Shown one piece after another: positions 19,500-28,496 of a DNA stretch of 64,000 bases; position 1 is the stretch's first letter; each line of letters opens with the position of its first letter. A program made the position numbers and the translations under genes. The notes beneath the pieces were generated by a model. It ran no database searches and was not told the origin of the DNA. It saw nothing but the letters and a program-made list of their open reading frames with translations. Source of the DNA: Legionella taurinensis (lineage in GTDB: Bacteria > Pseudomonadota > Gammaproteobacteria > Legionellales > Legionellaceae); NCBI RefSeq assembly GCF_900452865.1, contig NZ_UGOZ01000001.1, forward strand, positions 434,001-498,000, in the 5' to 3' direction.

Positions 19500-20443
19500 T
19501 GACGTCGCTGTCGATTGTTTTTGCAGGCACACCTGAGTTTGGTTTGCCCTGTCTGGAGGCGCTGGCTGGTTCGGTGCACCGTCTCACCGCCGTTTACACC
19601 CAACCGGACAGGCCGGCGGGACGCGGCCGCCACCTGCAGCCTTCCGCTGTCAAGCGCTGGGCTGTCGATCACGGCCTGCCGGTTTATCAACCACTCAATT
19701 TTAAAACCCCCGAAGCGGTAGACGAACTGGCCGCCTTAAAACCGGACTTAATGGTCGTGATCGCTTACGGCCTCATCCTGCCGAGGAACGTGTTAACCAT
19801 CCCCCGTTTGGGCTGCATCAATGTGCATGCGTCGCTGTTGCCCCGCTGGCGAGGCGCTTCGCCCATTCAACAGGCCATCCTGCATGGGGACAAGCAATCC
19901 GGCGTGACCATCATGCAGATGGACGTTGGCCTGGATACCGGTGACAGTCTGGTTGAAACTGCCTGTGAATTGACGGCAAGGGAAACGGCAGCCAGTCTGC
20001 ACGATAAACTGGCGCAACTAGCGCCAAAAGCCCTGCTTGAAGCCATTGATGCGTTGGCTGAAGGACGCGCCAAACCGGTTGTGCAAAACCATGCGCTCGC
20101 CACCTACGCATCGAAAATTGACAAAGACGATGCCCGCATTGACTGGCATCAGACGGCTGACGTCATTGACAGGCAAATCCGCGCCTATAATCCCTGGCCT
20201 GTGGCGTATACCCGAATGGGTGAGGAAAACCTGCGGATTTATCAGGCCCGTAGTGAGCCCGATTCCCACGGTAAAGCCCCGGGCACGGTGTTAAGCATCG
20301 ACAAGCACGGCCTGCGGGTAGCAACGGGCGAAGGGGCGCTGTGCATTGAAATTCTGCAGTTTCCCGGCGGCAAAGCCATGCGTGTTGCCGATTGGCTGAA
20401 TGCCGGCCGCGCCGGACAATTGATTAATCAGGTCCTTCAATGA
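19499..20443 (+). CDS. fmt: Methionyl-tRNA formyltransferase
   Basis: Transfers a formyl group from 10-formyl-THF to initiator Met-tRNA. The 314-residue protein has the N-terminal [15 protein letters not shown], the formyl-THF site with [17 protein letters not shown], and [15 protein letters not shown] in the catalytic domain. A C-terminal OB-fold tRNA-binding domain starts near residue 205 ([25 protein letters not shown] spans the junction; key part [10 protein letters not shown]). It lies between def and rsmB with overlaps of one and four bases. Confidence 0.97.
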   Translation: MTSLSIVFAGTPEFGLPCLEALAGSVHRLTAVYTQPDRPAGRGRHLQPSAVKRWAVDHGLPVYQPLNFKTPEAVDELAALKPDLMVVIAYGLILPRNVLTIPRLGCINVHASLLPRWRGASPIQQAILHGDKQSGVTIMQMDVGLDTGDSLVETACELTARETAASLHDKLAQLAPKALLEAIDALAEGRAKPVVQNHALATYASKIDKDDARIDWHQTADVIDRQIRAYNPWPVAYTRMGEENLRIYQARSEPDSHGKAPGTVLSIDKHGLRVATGEGALCIEILQFPGGKAMRVADWLNAGRAGQLINQVLQ

Positions 20444-21711
20444 GTAAAAATGATCGCCTGCAGGCCTTAGACGCCCTGATGGCTGTGTTTAAGGAAAACA
20501 CCCCCCTATCCTACAGCCTGTCCAATGCCTCTCCACTGGCTAAAGAAATTGCCTATGGCGTCTGTCGCCATTATTTTCGGTTACAGTGCCTGGGCGATAG
20601 CCTGCTGAAAAAGCGTCCCAAACCGCTGGAGGTCTGGATTGTGGTGTTGATGGGGCTTTACCAGTTGATGTATCTGAACAAACCTATCTATGCAACAGTC
20701 AAGGAAACGGTGGCGTTGCTTACCTTGGTGAAACAAGCCTGGGCTAAGGGGTTAGTCAATGCGGTCCTCCGAAATTTCTGCCGTGAAAAGGACGATTTAT
20801 TGGCAAAGGTACACACCCGGCCCGAGTACCTGTCGGGTCACCCCGATTGGTTGGTTAAACGCTTGCAACAGGATTGGCCGCAACACTGGCAGGCGATAGT
20901 GAAGGCCAATGATCAGCATCCGCCGATGAGTCTGCGCGTCAATCAACTTCGCTCCTCCCGCGAAGACTACTTAAAGCGGCTACAGGATAACGGCATCGCA
21001 GCGCACGCCCACTCGCAGGCAGCGCAAGGCATCGCATTGGAGCAGGCCTGTGATGTTTGGGACTTGCCCGGCTTTGCAGAGGGGGATGTCTCTGTGCAGG
21101 ACGAGTCGGCGCAACTGGCCGTGACCCTGCTTGATTTACAATCCGGACTGCGCGTGCTTGACGCCTGCTGTGCGCCCGGCGGCAAGACTTGCCATATTCT
21201 GGAAACTGAAACCCGGCTTAAAGCCTGTGTCGCGCTGGATGTGGATGAAAAACGGCTGACGCGCGTGAACGAGAATCTGTCACGCCTGCACCTGAAAGCG
21301 ACTGTGCTCCAGGGCAACGGCCTGGATCCTTCGTCGTGGTGGGATGGCGAGTGCTTTGATCGCATTTTACTGGATGCCCCCTGTTCCGCCCTGGGCGTTA
21401 TCCGCCGGCACCCGGACATCAAGCTTTTGCGCAGCGAAAAGGACATCCGCGAGGTGGCCGCCCTGCAAAAGGCCTTGCTGCAAGCACTCTGGCCCCTGCT
21501 GGCACCGCAGGGGGTGCTGGTTTATGCCACCTGCTCCATTCTTCCAGTTGAAAATGAACAGCAGATTGCAGCCTTTGCAGCACAGTATTCCGATTGTGAC
21601 GTCTTAACGGGTGAACAACCCTGGGGACTTTTTACCGGTCATGGCTGGCAAATCATGCCCGGGGACGGAAACCGGGATGGTTTTTTCTACAGTGTGTTAC
21701 GCAAAGGATAA
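20440..21711 (+). CDS. rsmB: 16S rRNA (cytosine-967-C5)-methyltransferase RsmB
   Basis: A SAM-dependent methyltransferase for C967 of 16S rRNA, 423 residues. The N-terminal third is a NusB-like RNA-binding domain ([19 protein letters not shown]). The catalytic part has the SAM motif [16 protein letters not shown] and motif IV, with the reactive cysteine, in [15 protein letters not shown]. The second catalytic cysteine is in [12 protein letters not shown], and the C-terminus [10 protein letters not shown] is typical. It is the third gene of def-fmt-rsmB, the usual gammaproteobacterial arrangement, and overlaps fmt by four bases. Confidence 0.96.
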   Translation: MSKNDRLQALDALMAVFKENTPLSYSLSNASPLAKEIAYGVCRHYFRLQCLGDSLLKKRPKPLEVWIVVLMGLYQLMYLNKPIYATVKETVALLTLVKQAWAKGLVNAVLRNFCREKDDLLAKVHTRPEYLSGHPDWLVKRLQQDWPQHWQAIVKANDQHPPMSLRVNQLRSSREDYLKRLQDNGIAAHAHSQAAQGIALEQACDVWDLPGFAEGDVSVQDESAQLAVTLLDLQSGLRVLDACCAPGGKTCHILETETRLKACVALDVDEKRLTRVNENLSRLHLKATVLQGNGLDPSSWWDGECFDRILLDAPCSALGVIRRHPDIKLLRSEKDIREVAALQKALLQALWPLLAPQGVLVYATCSILPVENEQQIAAFAAQYSDCDVLTGEQPWGLFTGHGWQIMPGDGNRDGFFYSVLRKG

Positions 21712-21716
21712 ACGAA

Positions 21717-22493
21717 ATGCTGATTAACTGGCCGCTGATTATCATCCTCACCGGTTTGTCTTTACCGGGCATTGTCATCGCCATTCCCCGCCTGATTCAT
21801 CTGCTGTTGCCGAAAAACAGCGAGGAGTTAAGGAAAAAAATCAGCCGCTTTGCGATGCTGCAAACCTTGATGATGGTCATCCTGATGAGTTTTGCCGGTA
21901 CGATTTTATCGCTTAAAACAGGGTTAAACGAACCCATCCTGCAGGGTTTGCTTCACAATCAACCGGTGGCGGGCTTGTTGCAGGAGATGCTGTTGCCGGT
22001 ATTTCTAAGTGTTCTTGGCGGGCTGTTGGTCTTCTTTTTCCTCTATTACGGCGTTGTTGTCAGTATTCTCGATGACAAAAGCCTGACGGTTTTATACACC
22101 GTGCGTGCGGCCTTGCGGCTTGACGGCTGTATTCTGTATGGCGGCGTCGTGGAAGAAATCATTGGCCGTTTTGGGCTGATGAATGTCATTGCCTATTTCG
22201 GCGCCCTGTTTACCGGGCGAATTTCGGCAGGCGTTATTGGCTTTGCCATGTTAAGCAGCGGCTTGTTGCTCAGTCTGGGGCATTTACCCGCCTACATCGC
22301 GGCAGGGTGCACACCCAGCCGTCGTTTTGCATATGCCATGGTGCTGTTAAATCTCTGGCAGACCGCTTTATTTGGCTGGTTGTTCTGGCAATACGGGCTT
22401 CTCGCAGCCATCGCCGGTCATGTTCTTTTTCATATTGGCTGGTATCTTTATGATCCTGCTCCAAAACCGATTGTTCCTGACGGGGCAGCCTAA
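21717..22493 (+). CDS. CPBP-family intramembrane metalloprotease-like protein
   Basis: A polytopic membrane protein of 258 residues with about seven hydrophobic segments. The CPBP (CAAX protease and bacteriocin-processing) motif 1 is seen as VVEEIIGRFG, with E146, E147 and R151 in the EExxxR pattern. A histidine follows in SLGHLPAYI, as in motif 2, and AGHVLFHIGWYLY fits motif 3. Bacterial members are thought to be glutamate-type intramembrane endopeptidases; targets are mostly unknown. It starts five bases after rsmB and is probably read from the same transcript. Confidence 0.72.
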   Translation: MLINWPLIIILTGLSLPGIVIAIPRLIHLLLPKNSEELRKKISRFAMLQTLMMVILMSFAGTILSLKTGLNEPILQGLLHNQPVAGLLQEMLLPVFLSVLGGLLVFFFLYYGVVVSILDDKSLTVLYTVRAALRLDGCILYGGVVEEIIGRFGLMNVIAYFGALFTGRISAGVIGFAMLSSGLLLSLGHLPAYIAAGCTPSRRFAYAMVLLNLWQTALFGWLFWQYGLLAAIAGHVLFHIGWYLYDPAPKPIVPDGAA

Positions 22494-22566
22494 GCATTTT
22501 GATTTGCCAAACGGGCGGCACTTGTGAAACAATTTTTCGCACTTGTCTTCCAGTCCGATTTGGATA

Positions 22567-23361
22567 ATGCAAACACCTGCCCAGTATCAGTTATTGCCTT
22601 TAGATTCCCTGCAGCCGGGGCGCTATCAACCGCGAATCCATTTTGAAGAGACGGCGCTTCGGGAGTTGGCCCAATCCATTACTTCCCAGGGTCTGATTGA
22701 ACCGCTGGTGGTCAGATCCATTGCGGCGGGACGCTATGAAATCATTGCCGGTGAACGCCGCTGGCGCGCGGCGAAACTGGCTGGATTAAGCGACATTCCC
22801 TGCCTGATTGGTCAGTACACCGATCAACAGGCCGCGGCGTTAACGCTGGTTGAAAACATTCAGCGTCAGGAACTGAATTTGATTGAAGAAGCGACAGGCT
22901 ATCGTCGTCTCTGTGATGAATTTCACTTCCAGCAGGATGAAATTGCCGTGCTGGTGGGCAAATCGCGAAGTCACATTGCCAATATTCTGCGTTTACTGAC
23001 GCTCACTCAATCCGTGCAGGATAAAATCTGCAGTGGCGCGCTATCCCTGGGGCATGCGCGCAACCTGGTAGGCATGACGCCTTTTGAGCAGATGCGCTGG
23101 GCTGATGAAATCATTGACGGGCAATGGTCTGTGCGCCAACTGGAAGAAAAAGTGCGCCAGGCGAAAGCCGCCCCGGCCCCATTAACCGATCGGCGGCGCG
23201 ATCGGGATATTGAGCGTCTGCAGAGTCAGCTGGCGGAACAAGTCGGAGCGCCTGTTCAAATTGTAAACGATGACGGCAGCGGGGGATGGCTGCAGATAAA
23301 ATTTTTTGATAATGATACCCTGGCAGGGCTTCTTGAGCGCATGGGCTTGCGTTATGATTAG
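22567..23361 (+). CDS. ParB/Spo0J-like partition protein, without a neighbouring parA
   Basis: A 264-residue ParB-family protein. The N-terminal CTPase part has PGRYQPRIHF, QGLIEPLVV, YEIIAGERRWRAAKLAG and TLVENIQRQELNLIEEA. A helix-turn-helix (QDEIAVLVGKSRSHIANILRL) and a short C-terminal dimerisation region follow. All parts of a chromosomal ParB are present. No parA or gidB lies near, so either it is an orphan paralogue or the parA partner is elsewhere. The frame opens at a TTG at 22543; the ATG at 22567 gives the family-like start. The ribosome site is weak. Confidence 0.88.
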   Translation: MQTPAQYQLLPLDSLQPGRYQPRIHFEETALRELAQSITSQGLIEPLVVRSIAAGRYEIIAGERRWRAAKLAGLSDIPCLIGQYTDQQAAALTLVENIQRQELNLIEEATGYRRLCDEFHFQQDEIAVLVGKSRSHIANILRLLTLTQSVQDKICSGALSLGHARNLVGMTPFEQMRWADEIIDGQWSVRQLEEKVRQAKAAPAPLTDRRRDRDIERLQSQLAEQVGAPVQIVNDDGSGGWLQIKFFDNDTLAGLLERMGLRYD

Positions 23362-23449
23362 CACTTTTGCACTGACGTGTCGGTGTCTTGGCTAATCAGA
23401 GTGTCAGACAGATGTTATTTCAATCACCTACTTTAAGGAAGCGAAATTG

Positions 23450-25243
23450 ATGAAAAGGACCTTATCAGGTTTGATTGTGGGCGCGTTGTTTACAACCAGC
23501 CTGCATGCCAGTTTTCAAAGCGGCGCGGACAAAATTATCAATCAGGTCGATCCCGCCATGAACATCGGTGTCGAAGTGGTGGACTTAACCAGCGGCACGA
23601 CGATTTATCGCCGCAATCAGGCACGTTCTTTCATTCCCGCCAGCAACATGAAACTGTTTTCGGATGCCGCGGCGCTGATGGTTTTAGGACCGGATTACCG
23701 GTTTAAAAATCAACTCAGTGCAGGGATTGGCACCTTGCAGAATGGCGTACTGAACGGCACGCTGTACCTGCATTTACCCGGTGATCCGTCCTTCAGCCGC
23801 GAGCGCTTGGCCAGCCTGTTGGCCTCCTTAAAAACATGGCACATCGACCGCATCGTCGGCAATGTGGTCATTGACAGCAGCCATGCCAATGTGAACCCTT
23901 ACCCGCCAGGCTGGATGGTGCAGGATCTGGTTTACAGTTATGGTGCGCCGCTGGCGCCCGTAGTGATTGATGCCAACCGCATGATCGTGACAGTCAATCC
24001 CGGCGATAAACCCGGGGCGCCGGCCATTGTTGAAGTGGAAGGCGACAAGGGCGGTATTGTCATTAATAATCAGGTTACCACCAAAGACAAAGCCTCCCGT
24101 TGCGGCGTGGATTTTTCCATGAACAAGCAAAATCAACTGACGGTGCGCGGCTGTGTCGGCGTGGGCCAATGGGCGGTACAGCAGAAGATGGCCATCCAGA
24201 ACCCGCTGATTTACGCCCAGGGGTTGATCAAACAGCAACTGAATCAACTCAACATCGTTCATGAAGGCAATGTCACCCTGGGCAGGGCACCCGCCGGTTC
24301 CTTGTTGCTGGCCACCGACACGTCCAAGCCCATTGCTCAGCTCATGGCCGATACCTTAAAGCCCTCCGATAACCTCTATGCCGACAGCCTGTTCCTGCAT
24401 GCTGCCGCGAAATTACAGGGCACGCCGGTTAATTGGGCCGATGCGCAAAGCATCATTAAAAAATTCCTGCAGCAACAAACCGGTATCCCGCTGCAGAATG
24501 CCATCCTGACTGACGGTTCCGGCTTGTCCCGGCACGATTTGTTAACGCCGAATCAAACCGTAAGCCTGCTTAAATTTTTATACGAGCGTTTCCCGCTCTC
24601 GTACGAATACATCGCCGCCTTGCCAATCTCGGGGCGTGATGGTACCTTGCAGCGCCGCTTTAAGCGGCCTGATCAACAGGATCTGGTGCGCGCTAAAACA
24701 GGCACCATGACGGGCGTCATTAGTTTGTCCGGCTACCTTTACACTGCCAATGCGCACACCTTAGCCTTTGCTATCTACATTAATCGTCTGCCGGGAACCA
24801 AGCCTTCCGTGTCTGGCCGTTACCGTTATGTGGTCGATGCCCTGTGCACGTATTTCCTGCAGCAAAAGCCAAGCAATAATTCCTGGGCCAAGGTCTTTTC
24901 CAAACACCCGCGAATCAAGTATCAGCAAAACCCAACCCAGACTGAACTGCAGCGCAGCCGACAGGCAAAGTGGCGCCGTCTGGAAACCGTGGTTAAGCAA
25001 GCCCTTCGAGGGCAGGCGGTGACCATCCTGTACCGTGGCAATGAACTGGTACTGAAGGATAATCAGTCCGATGCCAATCGGGTCATGAATGCTCTGCAGG
25101 GTCTTCGCAAAAAATACCCCTTTGCCGTGGCGCTGGCGTCTAAAAACAAGCCCGGTTTAACCGGTAAGCCGCTGGTGATGTGGATAGACGAAGCGCCGCT
25201 CACCGCTCAACGGGTTTGGACTATCCGTGAAGCCACCAGTTAA
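23450..25243 (+). CDS. dacB: D-alanyl-D-alanine carboxypeptidase/endopeptidase, PBP4 type (S13)
   Basis: A periplasmic peptidoglycan hydrolase of family S13. A signal peptide covers about residues 1-20 (GLIVGALFTTSLHA). The catalytic SxxK is in IPASNMKLF (S65, K68), SxN is KPSDNLYADSLF near 305, and KTG is RAKTGTMTGVISLSG near 413. The 597-residue length exceeds E. coli PBP4 (about 477): residues from about 470 onward form an extra basic tail beginning after YFLQQKPSNN. The ATG at 23450 is preferred over a TTG at 23447. A hairpin follows the stop codon. Confidence 0.92.
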   Translation: MKRTLSGLIVGALFTTSLHASFQSGADKIINQVDPAMNIGVEVVDLTSGTTIYRRNQARSFIPASNMKLFSDAAALMVLGPDYRFKNQLSAGIGTLQNGVLNGTLYLHLPGDPSFSRERLASLLASLKTWHIDRIVGNVVIDSSHANVNPYPPGWMVQDLVYSYGAPLAPVVIDANRMIVTVNPGDKPGAPAIVEVEGDKGGIVINNQVTTKDKASRCGVDFSMNKQNQLTVRGCVGVGQWAVQQKMAIQNPLIYAQGLIKQQLNQLNIVHEGNVTLGRAPAGSLLLATDTSKPIAQLMADTLKPSDNLYADSLFLHAAAKLQGTPVNWADAQSIIKKFLQQQTGIPLQNAILTDGSGLSRHDLLTPNQTVSLLKFLYERFPLSYEYIAALPISGRDGTLQRRFKRPDQQDLVRAKTGTMTGVISLSGYLYTANAHTLAFAIYINRLPGTKPSVSGRYRYVVDALCTYFLQQKPSNNSWAKVFSKHPRIKYQQNPTQTELQRSRQAKWRRLETVVKQALRGQAVTILYRGNELVLKDNQSDANRVMNALQGLRKKYPFAVALASKNKPGLTGKPLVMWIDEAPLTAQRVWTIREATS

Positions 25244-25251
25244 AGACTCGA

Positions 25252-25274
25252 AAGCGCCTGATTAACAGGCGCTT
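25252..25274 (+). other. Perfect hairpin after dacB
   Basis: AAGCGCCTG and CAGGCGCTT form a nine-pair stem around ATTAA. No T run follows, so it is at best a weak intrinsic terminator, or a transcript-stabilising hairpin between dacB and the phosphoesterase gene. Confidence 0.6.
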
Positions 25275-25288
25275 GACCAAGGCTTATC

Positions 25289-26455
25289 ATGATTCGTGTT
25301 ATGCTGTTTATTCTTGTGTTGCTGGCCTCGTTTTCCGGCCAGGCAGCCATTCGCTTTTTAACCATCTCCGATATTCATTACGGCGCCGGCAATACGGATG
25401 GCGACGGCCATGATACCAGCCCCTCCCTGCTGAAGCTGGCCATGAAAAAATACGCACAATTGTCGCGAAAGGCCGATTTTATTATCACGCTGGGCGACCT
25501 TCCCACCCATTTATTCGGGCAGGTGCCGGTTAAGGCAGACTATGAACAGGCAGTATTCCACGCCCTGTATGAGGCTGATAAGGGTAAGCGGCCCCTGTTT
25601 TATGTTCCCGGGAACAATGACGCCCTGAAAGGCAATTACCAACCTTTTAATGCAGCAGAAAAAACGCCGCTCGATTTGGCGGCTGACTGGGAGGGAGCCT
25701 GCGCTTATTGTGACGGCCTGGTGCTGAATGACAGCGGCATGGGCCGTGATGGCTATTATGCCAGTTATGTCATTCCGGGTGATAAGTCCATTATCCTCAT
25801 TGCATTAAACTCAACCCTGTTCAGCCACACCCCTTTTTTCCTGCCATCCTACCCGCATCAACAGGATGCGGCGAACAGGCAATTGCGGTGGTTGAAAAAA
25901 CAGTTATCCACGTACAAAGCCAGGCAATTGCTGATCGCCATGCATGTTCCGCCAGGCAACAATCCCAAGGGCGAGCCGATGTGGCATGACGCGTACCAAC
26001 AGGCGTTTCTCCGTCTGCTGGAGGACGCTCAGCCCCATTATGGTCAAATAACCCTGCTGACATCCCATACCCACATGGATGAAATCCGGCAAATCCGGCT
26101 GTCCAACGCCATGGTGTATGCCTACTCCACGCCCTCCATCAGCCGCGATCACCATAATTACTCGGGAATGAAGCTGTTTAAGCTTGACGAACAGGGCATC
26201 CTTGCCGATTTTACGACGTTCTATACCCGCTCCTTTACAGCCTGGAACAATGATCGTTATGCGGCGCTTAAAGGTCCGGATGCGATTTTTCCCCAATGCG
26301 CCTCGTCAACGCTGGCTTCCTGCCTGAATTCCTTAAGCCCCGCGACGGTCTGCCGTCGTCTGGATGAGGGCCATTATTACGGTGTAAAAAGCGAGAAAGT
26401 TGCCTCTAAGGTCTGCCCGCGTTTTTATCAGATCAATCCGTTAAAGGCAGGATAA
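25289..26455 (+). CDS. Exported metallophosphoesterase (acid-sphingomyelinase-like)
   Basis: A 388-residue calcineurin-type phosphoesterase with a signal peptide (residues 1-19, ending GQAA). The five metal-binding blocks are visible: ISDIHYGAG, TLGDLPTHL, VPGNNDAL, a histidine in LIAMHVPPG, and SHTHMDEI. The order and spacing, and a long cysteine-bearing C-terminal tail (FPQCASSTLASC), are like eukaryotic-type sphingomyelin phosphodiesterase-like proteins. The substrate is not shown. For an intracellular pathogen, a secreted phospholipid or nucleotide phosphodiesterase is plausible. It stands alone after the dacB hairpin. Confidence 0.82.
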   Translation: MIRVMLFILVLLASFSGQAAIRFLTISDIHYGAGNTDGDGHDTSPSLLKLAMKKYAQLSRKADFIITLGDLPTHLFGQVPVKADYEQAVFHALYEADKGKRPLFYVPGNNDALKGNYQPFNAAEKTPLDLAADWEGACAYCDGLVLNDSGMGRDGYYASYVIPGDKSIILIALNSTLFSHTPFFLPSYPHQQDAANRQLRWLKKQLSTYKARQLLIAMHVPPGNNPKGEPMWHDAYQQAFLRLLEDAQPHYGQITLLTSHTHMDEIRQIRLSNAMVYAYSTPSISRDHHNYSGMKLFKLDEQGILADFTTFYTRSFTAWNNDRYAALKGPDAIFPQCASSTLASCLNSLSPATVCRRLDEGHYYGVKSEKVASKVCPRFYQINPLKAG

Positions 26456-26480
26456 GCCGGCGGTTTTTCTCAACGCTGCC

Positions 26481-26507
26481 TTGTCAAAATCCAATTTTTG
26501 CTATAAT
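26481..26507 (+). promoter_or_regulatory. Candidate promoter with extended -10 box
   Basis: TGCTATAAT, an extended -10 with a perfect TATAAT at 26502-26507, has TTGTCA 15 bases upstream. The ATG of the coiled-coil gene is 33 bases further on. Confidence 0.55.
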
Positions 26508-26539
26508 TCAAAGTGTTCCTATAAAAATTAGCCGACATT

Positions 26540-27724
26540 ATGCTTTCAACAGCACGAATAAAATCAACCACGCTGTCGAATGAGGGATGGTTTAACAGGA
26601 AAAGCCTGTTAAATCTCATGAATGAAGTGCTTTTGCTCCTGGCTCTCATCGCCCGCCATGAAAGCAAGGCCACTCAGGCCTTGGTTGAGCAATGGCTGCA
26701 AAACATCTTACGTACCGTTTCCCTGTGTTTTGACAGTGGCTCCCCGGAGAGTATGGGATGCCTTGCCAAATTCATCCGCAGCGGTAAAGAGGGGTGGGTT
26801 GCTTTTGAGGAGGAGGACTGGGCTGTCTTACACAACATACTGGTGCCTTCCTTCACAGGGACAACGGCTGAGCGTAAGTCGCGATGCCTGAATGAACTTC
26901 AGCATTTTATTGCAACAGCCAGTCTGAATAAAAAAAGCCCCAAACCGAATGACATCATGGCGGCAGGCATTCACCAGTTACTTTTTCAGGAGCAGTTGAC
27001 TGCTTACCTTAATTCATTTCACGCCTCACCCAAAAAAGCAGAGGAGATGTCCAAGTTAACCAAGGCGGTCACTGTGCTGATCATTTATTTTTTAAAGGCC
27101 GTGGGCATGGCGCTGACGCCGCTTGCTGTGTTAAGAAAAGACAATAAATATTATTCCCATTTAAAAAGCGGCAAACAAATTCAAACGGTGACCACCCGTC
27201 TTCGCGATGCCGCGGTGGGTGTGGCCGATGCCTGCCGGCAAACGGTGTTTCTGCGAAAAAACCAGACTGACATTGAGCGTCAGGCGTTGACGGTTGTTAA
27301 CGCCGCATCCCAGTTAGCAATTGAATTCACCCTGAAATCCTCGGAGCGCTCGTTGAAACTGGTGAAAGAACGTCTGGCGGCCAAGAAAAAAGCCCTGGGT
27401 GAGGCGTCGGAAAAAGCCAGCGGCCTGCAAAAAGAAATAAAAAAGCTGCGCAGTGAAAATCAACAGCTCAAGCAGCAACTTAAAATTGAAGCCAATCTGC
27501 TGGAAGCATTAAGGCAGGAATTTGTTACACGCAATAAAGAGGCCCTTCATCTGAGGGAAGAAATTCAGCAGGTTAAAACCGAAACTTCCGGGGTTAAAAA
27601 TGAACTGCTGCGTCTGCAAAGCCTCATGGAACAGGAACAAAGCCGGCAAAAGGCGCAGGTAAAAAATTTTGACAAGGAGTTGACCCGTTACAGTAAGACC
27701 CCCTCCAAGCGGCTTAAACCCTAG
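26540..27724 (+). CDS. Coiled-coil protein of unknown function, possible Dot/Icm effector
   Basis: A 394-residue protein with no signal peptide and no family that I recognise. Residues 1-250 are mostly helical, with a hydrophobic helix near 185-205 (AVTVLIIYFLKAVGMALTPL). Residues about 265-385 form a long heptad-like coiled coil rich in Lys, Glu and Gln (EIKKLRSENQQLKQQLKIEA). The C-terminus is basic (KTPSKRLKP). Long coiled coils on a helical head are common among Legionella effectors, but nothing here proves export. It has its own good promoter and is convergent with the 2H phosphoesterase gene, overlapping it by 11 bases. Confidence 0.7.
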   Translation: MLSTARIKSTTLSNEGWFNRKSLLNLMNEVLLLLALIARHESKATQALVEQWLQNILRTVSLCFDSGSPESMGCLAKFIRSGKEGWVAFEEEDWAVLHNILVPSFTGTTAERKSRCLNELQHFIATASLNKKSPKPNDIMAAGIHQLLFQEQLTAYLNSFHASPKKAEEMSKLTKAVTVLIIYFLKAVGMALTPLAVLRKDNKYYSHLKSGKQIQTVTTRLRDAAVGVADACRQTVFLRKNQTDIERQALTVVNAASQLAIEFTLKSSERSLKLVKERLAAKKKALGEASEKASGLQKEIKKLRSENQQLKQQLKIEANLLEALRQEFVTRNKEALHLREEIQQVKTETSGVKNELLRLQSLMEQEQSRQKAQVKNFDKELTRYSKTPSKRLKP

Positions 27725-28487
27725 GCTTTTCTTTTGTACGCAGTGACAGTTTGAAATGTGCAAACGGCTGCGTGATTTGCCCCAATGCATCCGCATAGCC
27801 AATGCCAATCGCGGATACCTTGAATTGCAGGGGTTTCAATTGCCGGTATTCTTGAATTAAAGCGTTCATTTCCTCGTGAAAAGCCGCCGCTTCGGTGGCA
27901 TTGTTAAACGGCTTGGCCATCAGGGTGATGTGGGGGGCGTATTCAAAAAACACATTGGGACTGCCGTAAAGGCTGAAAGCCTGACGTTTAACGGCGTTCT
28001 TCATTGCCCAATCGGGGATAGGCATCTTGTTGTCCCGCAGCGAATTCAATTGCAGCACGGTTTCATCGCTCATCTGCTGCAGGTAATGGTTACCGCTGTT
28101 CTCCTGAGGCGGTAAATCAATGCCAAGCATGACGTAATTTCCCTCGGTGACATAGAGCGAGGTGGTTTTTAGCTCCACTGCGTGCCAGAATTTGGCCAGA
28201 AAGGCCACTCGTTTAACCAGCTGCGGGATGTTTTTATCGGGGTAATCGGCAAGGTAAAGGGTGACATGCAGCGGGTAAGCGTGAAGAAAAGGCTCTATCT
28301 GGTACTTCTTAAAAACCCCCTTGCTTTTTAAAAACTGATTAAACTGCTCAATGGATTGATAAACAGCGAGATTATCCAACTCGACATAGACATTGACGCT
28401 GCGGCCAAAAGCGTGCGGTATCAGGAGCATCAAGGTCAGGCAGACCAGTCGTTTCAGCAGGGAATGAGCATTGTTTGTTTTCATCAT
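27714..28487 (-). CDS. Exported 2H-phosphoesterase-like protein
   Basis: A 257-residue protein with a signal peptide (about residues 1-28, VCLTLMLLIPHAFG). Two HxT motifs define the 2H phosphoesterase superfamily: HVTLYLADY (H74, T76) and HITLMAKPF (H186, T188), 112 residues apart. The superfamily includes RNA ligase/2',3'-cyclic phosphodiesterases such as ThpR, but those are cytosolic; an exported version is less common. The substrate is unknown; a periplasmic or secreted cyclic phosphodiesterase is the natural guess. It lies nine bases after the VanX-like dipeptidase gene on the same strand and is probably co-transcribed. Confidence 0.72.
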   Translation of the reverse strand: MMKTNNAHSLLKRLVCLTLMLLIPHAFGRSVNVYVELDNLAVYQSIEQFNQFLKSKGVFKKYQIEPFLHAYPLHVTLYLADYPDKNIPQLVKRVAFLAKFWHAVELKTTSLYVTEGNYVMLGIDLPPQENSGNHYLQQMSDETVLQLNSLRDNKMPIPDWAMKNAVKRQAFSLYGSPNVFFEYAPHITLMAKPFNNATEAAAFHEEMNALIQEYRQLKPLQFKVSAIGIGYADALGQITQPFAHFKLSLRTKEKPRV

Positions 28488-28496
28488 AAAACCTGG

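Noticed and set aside
22524-22531. GTGAAACA before the ParB-like gene, like half of a parS site
   Set aside because: Only one half of the 16-base palindrome is present; chance is more likely.
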